A stretch of DNA of 26,260 nucleotides from Thermocaproicibacter sp002397355 (GTDB lineage Bacteria > Bacillota > Clostridia > Oscillospirales > Acutalibacteraceae). The notes under the pieces are model-generated. The model worked only from the letters and a program-made list of their open reading frames with translations. It searched no databases and was not told where the DNA came from. This document shows, piece by piece, positions 1 through 6,834 of the stretch (positions are counted from its first letter, which is position 1; each line of letters starts with the position of its first letter). The translations under genes and the position numbers were made by a program. Location of the stretch: positions 1-26,260 of the forward strand of contig DAISNS010000016.1 of assembly GCA_036830905.1 (NCBI GenBank), written 5' to 3'.

Positions 1-164
1 TTTTCAACATGCGCCTGTTCATCCATTCCCTGAATTCGCGGGAGACGAAGGACGGCAAGGCTTTCATCTCCGCCACCGTCTCCGTCACCAATATCGAACA
101 GCTCAAAAGCATCATGGAACGCCTTTCCAAAATCGGGGGCGTCCTGTCGATCCGGCGCACGTAA
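1..164 (+). CDS. RelA/SpoT-family (p)ppGpp synthetase, C-terminal end (partial)
   Basis: The frame is open from the window edge and stops with TAA at 162-164. The 53 visible residues (starting FNMRLFIHSLNSRE, ending GGVLSIRRT) have the pattern of the C-terminal ACT domain of long RelA/SpoT proteins: a beta strand, a helix around EQLKSIMERLSKI, and the typical closing phrase GVxxxxRR. That domain is regulatory and senses the ribosome or amino-acid state; the synthetase and hydrolase domains would lie upstream. The next gene starts 22 bp downstream. The order relA - MBL hydrolase - hemZ is common in Clostridia, which supports the call. With only the tail visible, another ACT-domain protein cannot be fully excluded. 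Confidence 0.75.
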   Translation, partial: FNMRLFIHSLNSRETKDGKAFISATVSVTNIEQLKSIMERLSKIGGVLSIRRT

Positions 165-186
165 CAGCCGCAAGGAGGCGTTTTGA

Positions 187-810
187 TTGCGCATCACAAG
201 AATAGCGGGCGGCCCGCTGCCGACGAACTGCTACCTGCTCGAGGATGAGGCGACCGGCGAGGCCGCCGCCGTCGACCCCGGCTTTGAAAGCGGGGAACTG
301 TCGGACCTCGTGCGGAAGAACGGGAACGTGAAGTCGATCCTGCTCACGCACGGCCATTTCGACCATATTTCCGGCGTCCGTGCGCTGCAGGAGCAGACGG
401 GCGCGAAGGTGTACCTGCCCGTGGACGAACTGCTCTTTGTGCGGGACGGCAGCCTGAACCTCGCCGGGCCGTTTTTCGGCGAGACGGTGCCGCCGTTCCG
501 CGTGGACGTGCCGCTGAGCGACGGGGACGAGATCCCGGTGGGGAAGCTGAGGGTGCGCGTCATGCGCACGCCCGGCCACACCTGCGGCGGGTGCTGCTTC
601 CTTGTGGAGGACGCCGTTTTTTCCGGCGACACGCTCATGAAGCTGAGCTGCGGCCGCACGGACTGCCCTACGGGCAGCGCCGGGCAGATGATGGACTCGC
701 TCCGGCGGCTCGCGGCGCTGCCCGGCGACCGGAAAATCTATCCGGGGCACGGTTCCCCCACCACGCTGGACTACGAGCGGCGCAACAACGTCTATCTGGA
801 GACGAGATAA
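187..810 (+). CDS. MBL-fold metallo-hydrolase (glyoxalase II-like)
   Basis: A 207-residue single-domain metallo-beta-lactamase-fold hydrolase, cytosolic (no signal peptide). The metal-binding motif HxHxDH is at residues 55-60 (THGHFDH), followed by His131 (TPGHTCGG), Asp148 (FSGDTL) and His188 (YPGHGS), which completes a two-metal site. The size and the short C-terminus match the YcbL/YqgX group of glyoxalase II-like thioesterases rather than true GloB, which carries an extra C-terminal domain. The substrate is not predictable from sequence. The start is TTG at 187, chosen because AAGGAGG sits 8 nt upstream and the homologous fold begins there (MRITRIAGGPLPTNCYLL). hemZ follows after one base, so the two are almost certainly co-transcribed. 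Confidence 0.9.
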   Translation: MRITRIAGGPLPTNCYLLEDEATGEAAAVDPGFESGELSDLVRKNGNVKSILLTHGHFDHISGVRALQEQTGAKVYLPVDELLFVRDGSLNLAGPFFGETVPPFRVDVPLSDGDEIPVGKLRVRVMRTPGHTCGGCCFLVEDAVFSGDTLMKLSCGRTDCPTGSAGQMMDSLRRLAALPGDRKIYPGHGSPTTLDYERRNNVYLETR

Positions 811-811
811 G

Positions 812-2278
812 ATGACTCTTGTGATTGACGGGCACCCCTTTGCCTACGAGATGGAAAACCTCTGCCGCCTTTTTTTTCCGCACGGCGGAATCCGGACGGT
901 GCGGGAGGAATCCGGCGACGGGGATCAGATTTACACGGGAGCCGAGCGCCGCGCGGACGGAATCCTGCTTTCCGTCCGCGCAAGGCTCGGCGCTTCGGAG
1001 CGCGGGCGGAAAAAGCTGCTTCCCGCCGGCACGGAGGACCGCGAGCTGGAGCGCTGCATGGCGGTGGAACTCTGGGGGATGCTCGCGGATCTGAGCGGCG
1101 TAAGGCCGGCGTGGGGCGTCGTCACCGGCGTGCGGCCGCTCAAGCTTTTCGGCCGGATCGCCCGGAAGCGGGGCGAAGCCGGCGCGGCGGCGTATTTCCG
1201 CGAAAAGCTGCTCGTTTCGCCGGAAAAAGCGGAGCTTGCCCGCATGACCTGGCGGAACCAGCGGAGCCTGCTCGCGCAGGCGAGGCCGGACGGCTTCAGC
1301 CTCTATGTTTCCATCCCGTTCTGCCCCACCCGGTGCGCCTACTGTTCGTTCGTTTCCTCGTCCGTGGAGAAGGCGGCCCGCCTGATCCCCGGCTATGTGG
1401 AGCTGCTCTGCCGCGAGATCCGCCGCACGGGCGAGATCACCGGCGGCCTGGGCCTGAAGCTCCAGTCCGTCTACTTCGGCGGCGGCACGCCGACGGTGCT
1501 CTCCGCGGATCAGCTCGCGGAGGTCATCCGCACGGTCCGGCAGAGCTTCGATTTTACTTTCTGCCGCGAATTCACCGTGGAGGCGGGCCGGCCGGACACT
1601 GTGACCATCGCGAAGCTCGCGGCCATGCGGGTGGGCGGCGTCACGCGCATCAGCATCAACCCGCAGACGCTCAACGACGACGTCCTGCGGGAGATCGGCC
1701 GCAGGCACACGACCGCGCAGACGCTTTCCGCCTTTGCGCTTGCGCGCCGCCACGGCTTCGGCAACATCAATATGGACCTGATCGCGGGGCTGCCGAAGGA
1801 CACGCCGGAGAGCTTCCGGAACACCATCGCCGGGGTGACGGCCCTGTCGCCGGAAAGCATCACGGTCCACACGCTTGCGCTCAAGCGCGCCGCGCGCCTG
1901 AACCGCGAGGGGGGCTCGCCCGGGCCGCAGGGCGCGGAAGCGGCGGGGGAGATGATCGCCTTCGCCGACGGCGCGCTGCAGGAGCGCGGCTACCGGCCGT
2001 ATTACCTTTACCGCCAGAGCCGGATGCTCGGCAATCAGGAGAACACCGGCTGGGCGAAGCCCGGCTTCGAAAACCTTTACAACGTCTTCATCATGGAGGA
2101 GTGCCAGTCCATCCTCGCATGCGGGGCCGGCGCCGTGACGAAGCTCCGCGACCCGGGCTCGGACCGGATCGAGCGAATTTTCAACTTCAAGTATCCATAT
2201 GAATATATTAGCCGCTTTGCGGAAATGATGAATCGGAAAGATCGGGTGACGGAATTTTATGGAACAGCCGGCGGCTGA
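812..2278 (+). CDS. hemZ: Coproporphyrinogen dehydrogenase HemZ (radical SAM)
   Basis: A 488-residue radical-SAM protein of the HemZ/HemN-like family, the oxygen-independent coproporphyrinogen III oxidase branch of haem synthesis. The 4Fe-4S/SAM motif CxxxCxxC is at Cys171, Cys175 and Cys178 (FCPTRCAYCSF), preceded by SLYVSIPF and followed by the SAM-contacting YFGGGTPT at 222-229. The ~160-residue N-terminal extension ahead of the radical-SAM core is what separates HemZ from HemN/HemW; it includes the stretch WGVVTGVRPLKL. The ATG is one base after the MBL-hydrolase stop. The 3' end overlaps the next gene by 20 nt, so translation is coupled. No other haem-synthesis gene is in the window, so whether it acts in haem synthesis or in another porphyrin or radical reaction is not settled here. 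Confidence 0.92.
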   Translation: MTLVIDGHPFAYEMENLCRLFFPHGGIRTVREESGDGDQIYTGAERRADGILLSVRARLGASERGRKKLLPAGTEDRELERCMAVELWGMLADLSGVRPAWGVVTGVRPLKLFGRIARKRGEAGAAAYFREKLLVSPEKAELARMTWRNQRSLLAQARPDGFSLYVSIPFCPTRCAYCSFVSSSVEKAARLIPGYVELLCREIRRTGEITGGLGLKLQSVYFGGGTPTVLSADQLAEVIRTVRQSFDFTFCREFTVEAGRPDTVTIAKLAAMRVGGVTRISINPQTLNDDVLREIGRRHTTAQTLSAFALARRHGFGNINMDLIAGLPKDTPESFRNTIAGVTALSPESITVHTLALKRAARLNREGGSPGPQGAEAAGEMIAFADGALQERGYRPYYLYRQSRMLGNQENTGWAKPGFENLYNVFIMEECQSILACGAGAVTKLRDPGSDRIERIFNFKYPYEYISRFAEMMNRKDRVTEFYGTAGG

Positions 2279-3215
2279 GTATACCGCCTACCGCAACAGC
2301 GCGGAGGAAATCAACCGCGCGGCGCGGGAAGATCCGGAAAATTTCATCCGCCGCTCGGAGGAAGGCTACCACGACGACATCAGGGCCATCGCGCGCCGGA
2401 TCGCGGGGGAAGAGCCGCTGTGCCGCCTCGTCATGCTGGCGGGCCCTTCCAGCAGCGGGAAGACCACCACGGCGCACCTGCTGGAAAAAGCGCTCAGATC
2501 GCTCGGCGTCGGGAGCGAGAGCATCTCGCTGGACGATTTTTATCTGGGCGAAGGGCTGGCGCCGCTGCTTCCGGACGGGAAGCACGACTACGAGTGCCTC
2601 GAGGCGCTCGACGCGGAGGAAATTCGCCGCTGCCTGTGCGGCCTGGCGGAGCAGGGGCGCTGCGAGATGCCGGTCTTCGATTTTGAGCGGCACGTGCGCT
2701 ACCCCCACCGCAGGCGGGTTGTTCTGCAGGACCGGGAGGTCGCCGTGGTGGAGGGCATCCACGCGCTGAATCCGGAGCTGGTCGACTCGCTGCCGGACGT
2801 GCGCCGGAAGCGCGTCTATATCAGCGTGAAGCAGGGGGTGGTGGACCGCCGCGGCGTGCTGCTCAGCCCGGACGAGATCCGCCTGGTCCGCCGCATCGTG
2901 CGCGATTTCAACTTCCGCCAGACCGGCCCGGACACCACGCTTTCCATGTGGCCGAACGTCATGCGGGGCGAGCGCAGGTATATCAAGCCCTTCCGAAAGG
3001 ACGCCGACGTGACGGTCAATTCCTTTCACGCGTATGAGCTCTGCGTGCTGCGGGACCAGGCGATCGGGCTGCTGCGCACCGTTCCGGCGGACAGCCCGAA
3101 CAGGGCGGAGGCGCGGCGCCTTGCGGAAGGCCTTGCCGGCATTGAGCCGATCGACCGCGCGCTGGTTCCGGGGACGTCCATGATCCGGGAATTTATCGGC
3201 GGCGGAGCGGAATGA
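2259..3215 (+). CDS. Uridine kinase-like nucleoside kinase
   Basis: A 318-residue P-loop kinase of the phosphoribulokinase/uridine kinase family. Walker A is GPSSSGKTT at residues 62-70, followed by the substrate-site sequence SISLDDFYL, the conserved DFERH segment (residues about 141-145) and VVEGIHALN, which resembles the second acidic motif of uridine kinases. The likely reaction is NTP-dependent phosphorylation of a nucleoside (uridine or cytidine). Many clostridial members of this subgroup are about 550 residues long with an N-terminal TGS/ThrRS-like region; here only a ~50-residue helical lead precedes the kinase core. The ATG lies inside the end of hemZ (20-nt overlap). Substrate specificity is inference. 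Confidence 0.85.
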   Translation: MEQPAAEYTAYRNSAEEINRAAREDPENFIRRSEEGYHDDIRAIARRIAGEEPLCRLVMLAGPSSSGKTTTAHLLEKALRSLGVGSESISLDDFYLGEGLAPLLPDGKHDYECLEALDAEEIRRCLCGLAEQGRCEMPVFDFERHVRYPHRRRVVLQDREVAVVEGIHALNPELVDSLPDVRRKRVYISVKQGVVDRRGVLLSPDEIRLVRRIVRDFNFRQTGPDTTLSMWPNVMRGERRYIKPFRKDADVTVNSFHAYELCVLRDQAIGLLRTVPADSPNRAEARRLAEGLAGIEPIDRALVPGTSMIREFIGGGAE

Positions 3216-3216
3216 G

Positions 3217-3245
3217 TTGCTATTTTTCGCCTTTCATGCTATAAT
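3217..3245 (+). promoter_or_regulatory. Sigma-A-type promoter of the zinc-ribbon gene
   Basis: TTGCTA at 3217-3222 and a consensus TATAAT at 3240-3245 are separated by exactly 17 nt, in the 84-bp gap after the nucleoside kinase. The predicted start is near 3252, giving a ~48-nt leader. A second TATAAT at 3273-3278 has no -35 at good spacing. Confidence 0.7.
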
Positions 3246-3299
3246 CCGGTTATTATTGACTGCCTGATGAAGTATAATCATGTAAAGGAGCGTGTCGTT

Positions 3300-3737
3300 A
3301 TGGGAATGTTCGACGATGTGTTAGTCAACGCGAAGTCCGCCGCCAACGCGGTCGGAAGAAAAGCCAGCGAACTGGTTGATCTTTCCAAGCTTCGACTCAG
3401 CGCTGCCGACCTGAACGGCGAGATCTCCCAGAGATTTCAGGCGCTCGGCCGCGACGTCTACTCCGCCCATAAGAGCGGGATCGATCCGTCGGCCGCGATC
3501 GAGTCCGCTTCCGCTGACATCAGCGACCTGCTGGAGCAGCTGGAAGCTGTGAACGCGCAGCTCGCCGCCGCCCATGCGAAGGTCGTCTGCGGCTACTGCG
3601 GGCAGGAAAACCCCCAGGACGCGGCGTTCTGCACGAAGTGCGGCCACAAGCTTTCCGAGGAGAAGCCTCCCGTGGCTCCCGCCGCGAAAGAGGAGCCTGC
3701 CGGCGGGGAATCCTGCTGCAAGCCGGACGACGAGTGA
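3300..3737 (+). CDS. Small zinc-ribbon protein of unknown function
   Basis: A 145-residue cytosolic protein. Residues 1-95 are helical and probably coiled coil (many Ala, Leu and Glu, e.g. DLLEQLEAVNAQLAAAHAK). A single zinc ribbon follows: CGYCGQENPQDAAFCTKCG, two CxxC knuckles 13 residues apart. The tail is Pro/Lys/Glu-rich with another CC pair (ESCCKPDDE). I chose the ATG at 3300 over an upstream ATG at 3267 because AAAGGAG ends 9 nt before it and the segment between would be part of the leader. The gene has its own promoter and a strong terminator, so it is a single-gene unit. Coiled coil plus zinc ribbon is common in Firmicutes proteins of unknown role; no function can be assigned. Confidence 0.85.
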   Translation: MGMFDDVLVNAKSAANAVGRKASELVDLSKLRLSAADLNGEISQRFQALGRDVYSAHKSGIDPSAAIESASADISDLLEQLEAVNAQLAAAHAKVVCGYCGQENPQDAAFCTKCGHKLSEEKPPVAPAAKEEPAGGESCCKPDDE

Positions 3738-3759
3738 TTTCAGTCGGAAACCGATCTGG

Positions 3760-3793
3760 AAAAGGAGAGAGAACCCTCTCTCCTTTTCTTTTG
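3760..3793 (+). terminator. Rho-independent terminator after the zinc-ribbon gene
   Basis: A perfect 12-bp stem (AAAAGGAGAGAG at 3760-3771 with CTCTCTCCTTTT at 3776-3787) with a 4-nt loop AACC, followed by CTTTTG. It lies 23 bp after the stop codon. Confidence 0.85.
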
Positions 3794-3803
3794 CAAGCCC
3801 TGT

Positions 3804-3847
3804 TTCCCGGCAGGGCCGCGCGGCGAATCCCGCGGCCCTGCCGGGAA
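3804..3847 (+). repeat. GC-rich perfect inverted repeat in the flippase leader
   Basis: A perfect 17-bp stem (3804-3820 with 3831-3847, sequence core CCCGGCAGGGCCGCG) with a 10-nt loop. No T-tract follows on the plus strand. It ends 18 bp before the Shine-Dalgarno of the flippase gene. It could be a second terminator, a transcript-stabilising 5' hairpin or a block to read-through from upstream. Confidence 0.7.
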
Positions 3848-3876
3848 CCGACACACTGGGTGATAGGAGTGCTGCG

Positions 3877-5643
3877 ATGGAACGGAGAAAAGGGCGCAGA
3901 ATGCAGCGCCAGAGCTTTCTGCATGGGGCACTGATCCTCGTCGTTGCGATCGCGATCGAAAAAGTGCTCGGCTTTATCTATAAGATACCTCTTTCCTGGG
4001 TGATTACCTCTCTTGGCACCGGCTACTTTGGCACGGCGTATACGCTTTACACGCCCATGTTCAGCATAGCGACGGCGGGCTTCCCGATTGCGATTTCCCG
4101 CCTTGTCTCCGAAAACTACTACCGCGGCCGCTACCGCGATATCCGGCAGATCCACAGGGCCTCGATCCGCATTTTCCTCATTCTCGGCTTTCTGTCCACC
4201 GGCTTTATGCTGCTCTGCGCCCGCCCGTATGTCCAGAATGTGATGCACGTCAGCGTGCAAAGCACCATGCCGGCGATCTACGCCATCGCGCCCGCGGCGT
4301 TCTTCGCCAGCATGATGTCCATTTACCGCGGGTATTACGAGGGCCTGCGGAACATGACCCCCACGGCGATTTCCGAGGTCGTCGAGTCGTTCTGCAAGCT
4401 GGTTTTCGGCCTGACCGCGGCCATCGTGATCGTCAATTCCGGCCTGAAGGAATTTGCGGCAAGCGGGACGGTTTACGGCGTCCAGGTTGCAAATGAGAAA
4501 TACGCGAAGATCGCCACGCTGCCCTATGCCGCCGCCGGCGCGATTTTCGGCGTGACGCTGGGCGGATTTTTCGGATTCCTGTTTCTGCTTGTCTACCACA
4601 AGCGCAACGGCGACGGCATCACCCGCGAGATGCTTGCGGGCGCGCCCCGGCCGCTTTCGATGGGCAAAACGGCTTCCAAGCTCTTTCACACGGCGATCCC
4701 CGTCGCCCTCGGCTCCCTCGTCATCAACCTTTCCTCCCTTGTGGACAGCACCCTTCTGCAGAGACGGATCGGCGATCTGCTTTCCACGGACGCCTCCGCG
4801 CTGATGAAGATGTATGAGAACATCATCCCGAAGGAATTTCTTACCTCTTCGAACCTTGCCTCGTTCCTGTGGGGTTGCTTCGGCAGCGCGTCGAGCCTTT
4901 TCCTGCTTGTGCCGGCCTTTACGCAGGCGTTCGGCGTCAGCGCCCTGCCGAATGTGACGGAGGCGTGGACGAGCGGTGACAAAGTGCGCATCCGCCGCAG
5001 CATGGAATCCGTGCTGCGCACCGTTACGCTGATTACCATCCCGAGCGGCATCGGGCTCTCCGTTTTCGCCATGCCGATCGCTTCGCTGATTTACCCGAGC
5101 GCCGACCAGGCGCCGTACATCATCGGCCACATCCTCATGCTTCTGGGCGTTGCGTCCACGTTCGCCGCGACGGAAACCCCGGTGGACAGCATGCTTCAGG
5201 CGGTCGGCCGCCTGGACATCCCCGTCAAGCTCGTCGCCGTCGGCCTCGCGATCAAGATCGTCCTGAACTATATCCTCGTCGGCATTCCGCAGATCAATGT
5301 GCTTGGGGCCGGAACCGGCACGCTGGTGTGCTATCTTCTCACCTGCGTGATGGCGCTTTATCTTCTCCGGCGCGTGACGAAGGTCCGCCTGAACTATTTT
5401 GCGATCCTGTTCAAGCCGTTCCTGGCCGCGGTCCTTTCCATCGGCGCCTCGTGGCTGCTCTATCGCGCCGCGATTTCCTTTATCTCCCCGAAGATTGCGG
5501 TCTGCGCCGCCATGCTGATTGCAGTCGTCCTGTATGGAATATGCATCCTGTGGTTCCACGCGCTGAACAAGAACGACATATCCATGCTCCCGAAGGGACA
5601 AAAAATCCTGAAAATACTTGAAAAACACAATTGGATAAGGTAG
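3877..5643 (+). CDS. MurJ/SpoVB/YabM-like polysaccharide or lipid-linked precursor flippase
   Basis: A 588-residue integral membrane protein with about 14 hydrophobic segments, of the MOP-superfamily flippases (SpoVB, MurJ, YabM, RfbX). The start is diagnostic: a basic N-terminus, then SFLHGALILVVAIAIEKVLGFIYKIPLSW, which matches the SpoVB-group opening (xxGxxxxxxxxxxxKxxGxxxxxPL). Later conserved stretches include GFPIAISRLVSE and YRGYYEGLRNMTPTAISEVVE, typical of SpoVB. The role is probably translocation of lipid-linked cell-wall or cortex precursors; substrate is inferred. The ATG at 3877 has AGGAG 7 nt upstream; the open frame extends further 5' but runs through the terminator and hairpin. 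The position ahead of hup-rqcP-yabP-yabQ-divIC mirrors yabM in Bacillus. About 588 residues is somewhat long for the family. Confidence 0.88.
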   Translation: MERRKGRRMQRQSFLHGALILVVAIAIEKVLGFIYKIPLSWVITSLGTGYFGTAYTLYTPMFSIATAGFPIAISRLVSENYYRGRYRDIRQIHRASIRIFLILGFLSTGFMLLCARPYVQNVMHVSVQSTMPAIYAIAPAAFFASMMSIYRGYYEGLRNMTPTAISEVVESFCKLVFGLTAAIVIVNSGLKEFAASGTVYGVQVANEKYAKIATLPYAAAGAIFGVTLGGFFGFLFLLVYHKRNGDGITREMLAGAPRPLSMGKTASKLFHTAIPVALGSLVINLSSLVDSTLLQRRIGDLLSTDASALMKMYENIIPKEFLTSSNLASFLWGCFGSASSLFLLVPAFTQAFGVSALPNVTEAWTSGDKVRIRRSMESVLRTVTLITIPSGIGLSVFAMPIASLIYPSADQAPYIIGHILMLLGVASTFAATETPVDSMLQAVGRLDIPVKLVAVGLAIKIVLNYILVGIPQINVLGAGTGTLVCYLLTCVMALYLLRRVTKVRLNYFAILFKPFLAAVLSIGASWLLYRAAISFISPKIAVCAAMLIAVVLYGICILWFHALNKNDISMLPKGQKILKILEKHNWIR

Positions 5644-5646
5644 AAT
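5618..5646 (+). promoter_or_regulatory. Sigma-A-type promoter overlapping the end of the flippase gene
   Basis: TTGAAA at 5618-5623 and TAGAAT at 5641-5646 are separated by exactly 17 nt. The -10 contains the flippase stop codon. Predicted start is near 5653. It must drive either an independent RNA in the following 415-bp gap or a ~400-nt leader for hup. Confidence 0.65.
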
Positions 5647-5652
5647 AATGGC

Positions 5653-5831
5653 GGTATTCCACTTCCTGGATTTCAGTGCTTCTGCGTATTGCGGCCGTGA
5701 GCGGAAGGAAAGCTATGGATGTGTGGATTCCCGCAAACTTCCTTGCATGAGGCGAGAACTCTCCGCTCACGTGAAATGCACTGAGAATCACTGCTGGAGC
5801 GCGGCCGTTTCCGATGTGTATTCCGTTTTTT
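5653..5831 (+). ncRNA. Candidate structured RNA (sRNA or hup leader), unknown family
   Basis: This 179-nt stretch follows a good promoter and has nested pairing in the right order: GATT 5669-5672 with AATC 5786-5789, TCAGTGC 5673-5679 with GCACTGA 5778-5784, CGTGAGCGGA 5696-5705 with TCCGCTCACG 5762-5771 (10 perfect bp), and AAGGAA 5705-5710 with TTCCTT 5739-5744 as a partly competing inner stem. The internal loop between the second and third stems is asymmetric (16 and 6 nt). A T6 run lies at 5826-5831, but no clean terminator stem precedes it. An open frame here (ATG 5648) would start before the predicted transcript and has no ribosome site or recognisable protein. I recognise no named RNA family. 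The long-hairpin-with-bubble outline recalls 6S RNA, but this is only a shape resemblance. Confidence 0.4.
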
Positions 5832-5946
5832 CAGGGAGATGTTGCGCTTTTCCGGCGGTCCATGCGCGGAAAAGGGCGGCCGGGTATTCCGGAAAGCCCG
5901 TTTCCTCTGCCGCGGAAGGCACCGCCGGCGTCCGGACAGACGCTTT

Positions 5947-6011
5947 CCGGGAACTTTGAAAGATCTTTCCGGATTTTGAAAACAGTTCCCTGGGAACCGG
6001 ATCTTTTGAAA
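5947..6011 (+). repeat. Three-copy CCGG...TTGAAA motif upstream of hup
   Basis: CCGG followed 3-6 nt later by a (T)TTGAAA core occurs three times: from 5947, from 5969 and from 5997. The first two copies share CTTTCCGG at 5943-5950 and 5965-5972, exactly 22 nt apart (two helical turns). A palindrome GAAAGATCTTTC and a GTTCCC/GGGAAC inverted repeat (5985-5997) lie within the array. It may be a regulator-binding region for hup. No sigma-A -10 fits well behind any of the TTGAAA copies; the best is TGAATA at 6029. Confidence 0.45.
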
Positions 6012-6059
6012 TTCTCAGCGTTTGCTGGTGAATAATAAAAAATCGGAGGTATAAAAAAT

Positions 6060-6338
6060 ATGAATAAGACCGAGCTGATTTCCGCCGTGGCCGATAAGGC
6101 CGAAATATCCAAGAAGGACGCCGACAAGGCCGTCAATGCCCTGTTCGACACGATCGTCGAATCCGTGGCGAAAGACGAAAGAGTGCAGATCGTCGGCTTT
6201 GGGACCTTTGAGCTCCACAGCCGCAGCGCGCGCCAGGGACGCGACCCGAGAACGAATACCCCCATTACGATTCCCGCGTCCCGCGTTCCCGCCTTTAAAG
6301 CCGGGAAAGTGTTCAAGGATGCCGCGGCTTCCAAGTAG
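6060..6338 (+). CDS. hup: HU-family DNA-binding protein
   Basis: A 92-residue bacterial histone-like protein that binds and bends DNA non-specifically in the nucleoid. Nearly every HU hallmark is visible: the start MNKTELISAVADKAEISKKDADKAV, the central VQIVGFGTFE, then RxxRxGRxPxT in the DNA-binding arm (residues about 58-68) followed by PITIPASRVPAFKAGKVFKDA. The length is standard. CGGAGGT lies 9 nt before the ATG. In Bacillus the cognate slot between the flippase (yabM) and the S4 gene (yabO) holds the mazG-like yabN; here hup sits there, as in many Clostridia, but yabN is missing from the window. Confidence 0.97.
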   Translation: MNKTELISAVADKAEISKKDADKAVNALFDTIVESVAKDERVQIVGFGTFELHSRSARQGRDPRTNTPITIPASRVPAFKAGKVFKDAAASK

Positions 6339-6363
6339 ATCGGCGAAAGTTTCCCTTCCTTGT

Positions 6364-6395
6364 GGGCCGCGGCGAGGTGTGCTTTGCCGCGGCCC
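6364..6395 (+). terminator. Hairpin between hup and rqcP, possible (partial) terminator
   Basis: A perfect 10-bp GC stem, GGGCCGCGGC (6364-6373) with GCCGCGGCCC (6386-6395), and a 12-nt loop. Only a weak T-run (ATTGTTT) follows, so it may attenuate rather than stop transcription, lowering downstream expression relative to the abundant HU. Confidence 0.45.
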
Positions 6396-6472
6396 CGCTG
6401 ATTGTTTCCCGTTTCGGCCGTGACTGGGATCGGCCGGTTTTCCCGCCGGATGGAGAAAGGATTCCGTAACAA

Positions 6473-6733
6473 ATGAGACTGGACAAGTACCTGAAAGTTT
6501 CGCGTCTGATGAAGCGACGCACCATAGCCAACGAGGCCTGCGATTCCGGCCGGGTTGCGGTGAACGGCCGCCCCGCGCGCGCATCGTATGAAGTGAAGCC
6601 CGGCGACGTGATCTCGATTTCCCTCGGGGCGCGCCGCGTCAGCGCGAAGGTGCTGGGGGTGGACGAATACGCCACCAAGGCCGGCGCTTCCTCGCTTTAC
6701 GAGATCCTTTCCGAAGACGGGCCTTCGGCCTGA
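6473..6733 (+). CDS. rqcP: S4-domain RNA-binding protein RqcP (YabO)
   Basis: An 86-residue protein consisting of one S4 RNA-binding domain: RLDKYLKVSRLMKRRTIANEACDSGRVAVNGRPA is the canonical alpha-L motif and matches YabO/RqcP and the Hsp15 group. In Bacillus RqcP works with RqcH in ribosome-associated quality control, adding alanine tails to stalled nascent chains on split 50S subunits; that role is taken from the family. The gene lies between hup and yabP, as in the yabO-yabP-yabQ-divIC order of spore-formers. The ribosome site is weak (GAGAAAGG, 14-20 nt before the ATG). It is uncertain whether it is transcribed with hup or from its own promoter; the 134-bp gap holds a GC hairpin. Confidence 0.92.
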   Translation: MRLDKYLKVSRLMKRRTIANEACDSGRVAVNGRPARASYEVKPGDVISISLGARRVSAKVLGVDEYATKAGASSLYEILSEDGPSA

Positions 6734-6772
6734 GATCCGGGGGAAAAGTCGCTTCCGGCCTTGCAGTTGTGA

Positions 6773-6802
6773 GTATATGTCCCCCGTTGCCCGCATAGAA
6801 AT
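6773..6802 (+). promoter_or_regulatory. Candidate sigma-E-type promoter for yabP-yabQ
   Basis: GTATAT (6773-6778) and CATAGAAAT (6794-6802) are 15 nt apart and resemble the mother-cell sigma-E consensus (-35 ATA core, -10 CATAnAnT). It lies in the 101-bp gap before yabP, a gene known to be sigma-E dependent in Bacillus. No sigma-A promoter is visible here. Confidence 0.4.
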
Positions 6803-6834
6803 GATGCAGGAAGAATGCGGGAGGAGGATCATCC

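Noticed and set aside
3520..5628. Very long open frame on the minus strand opposite the flippase gene
   Set aside because: Its composition (Arg, Asp, Gly, His, Gln repeats) is that of an antisense shadow in GC-rich DNA; no ribosome site, no known domain, and the plus strand has a clear flippase.
5653..5831. Naming the structured RNA as 6S RNA
   Set aside because: The long-hairpin outline is similar, but I cannot confirm the 6S bubble features or the closing stem; no terminator stem is clear. Left as unknown.
5648..5959. A 103-codon plus-strand open frame in the gap before hup
   Set aside because: No Shine-Dalgarno, starts before the predicted transcript start, unusual composition (many Cys/Arg/Ser) and no family resemblance. 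The RNA reading is preferred.
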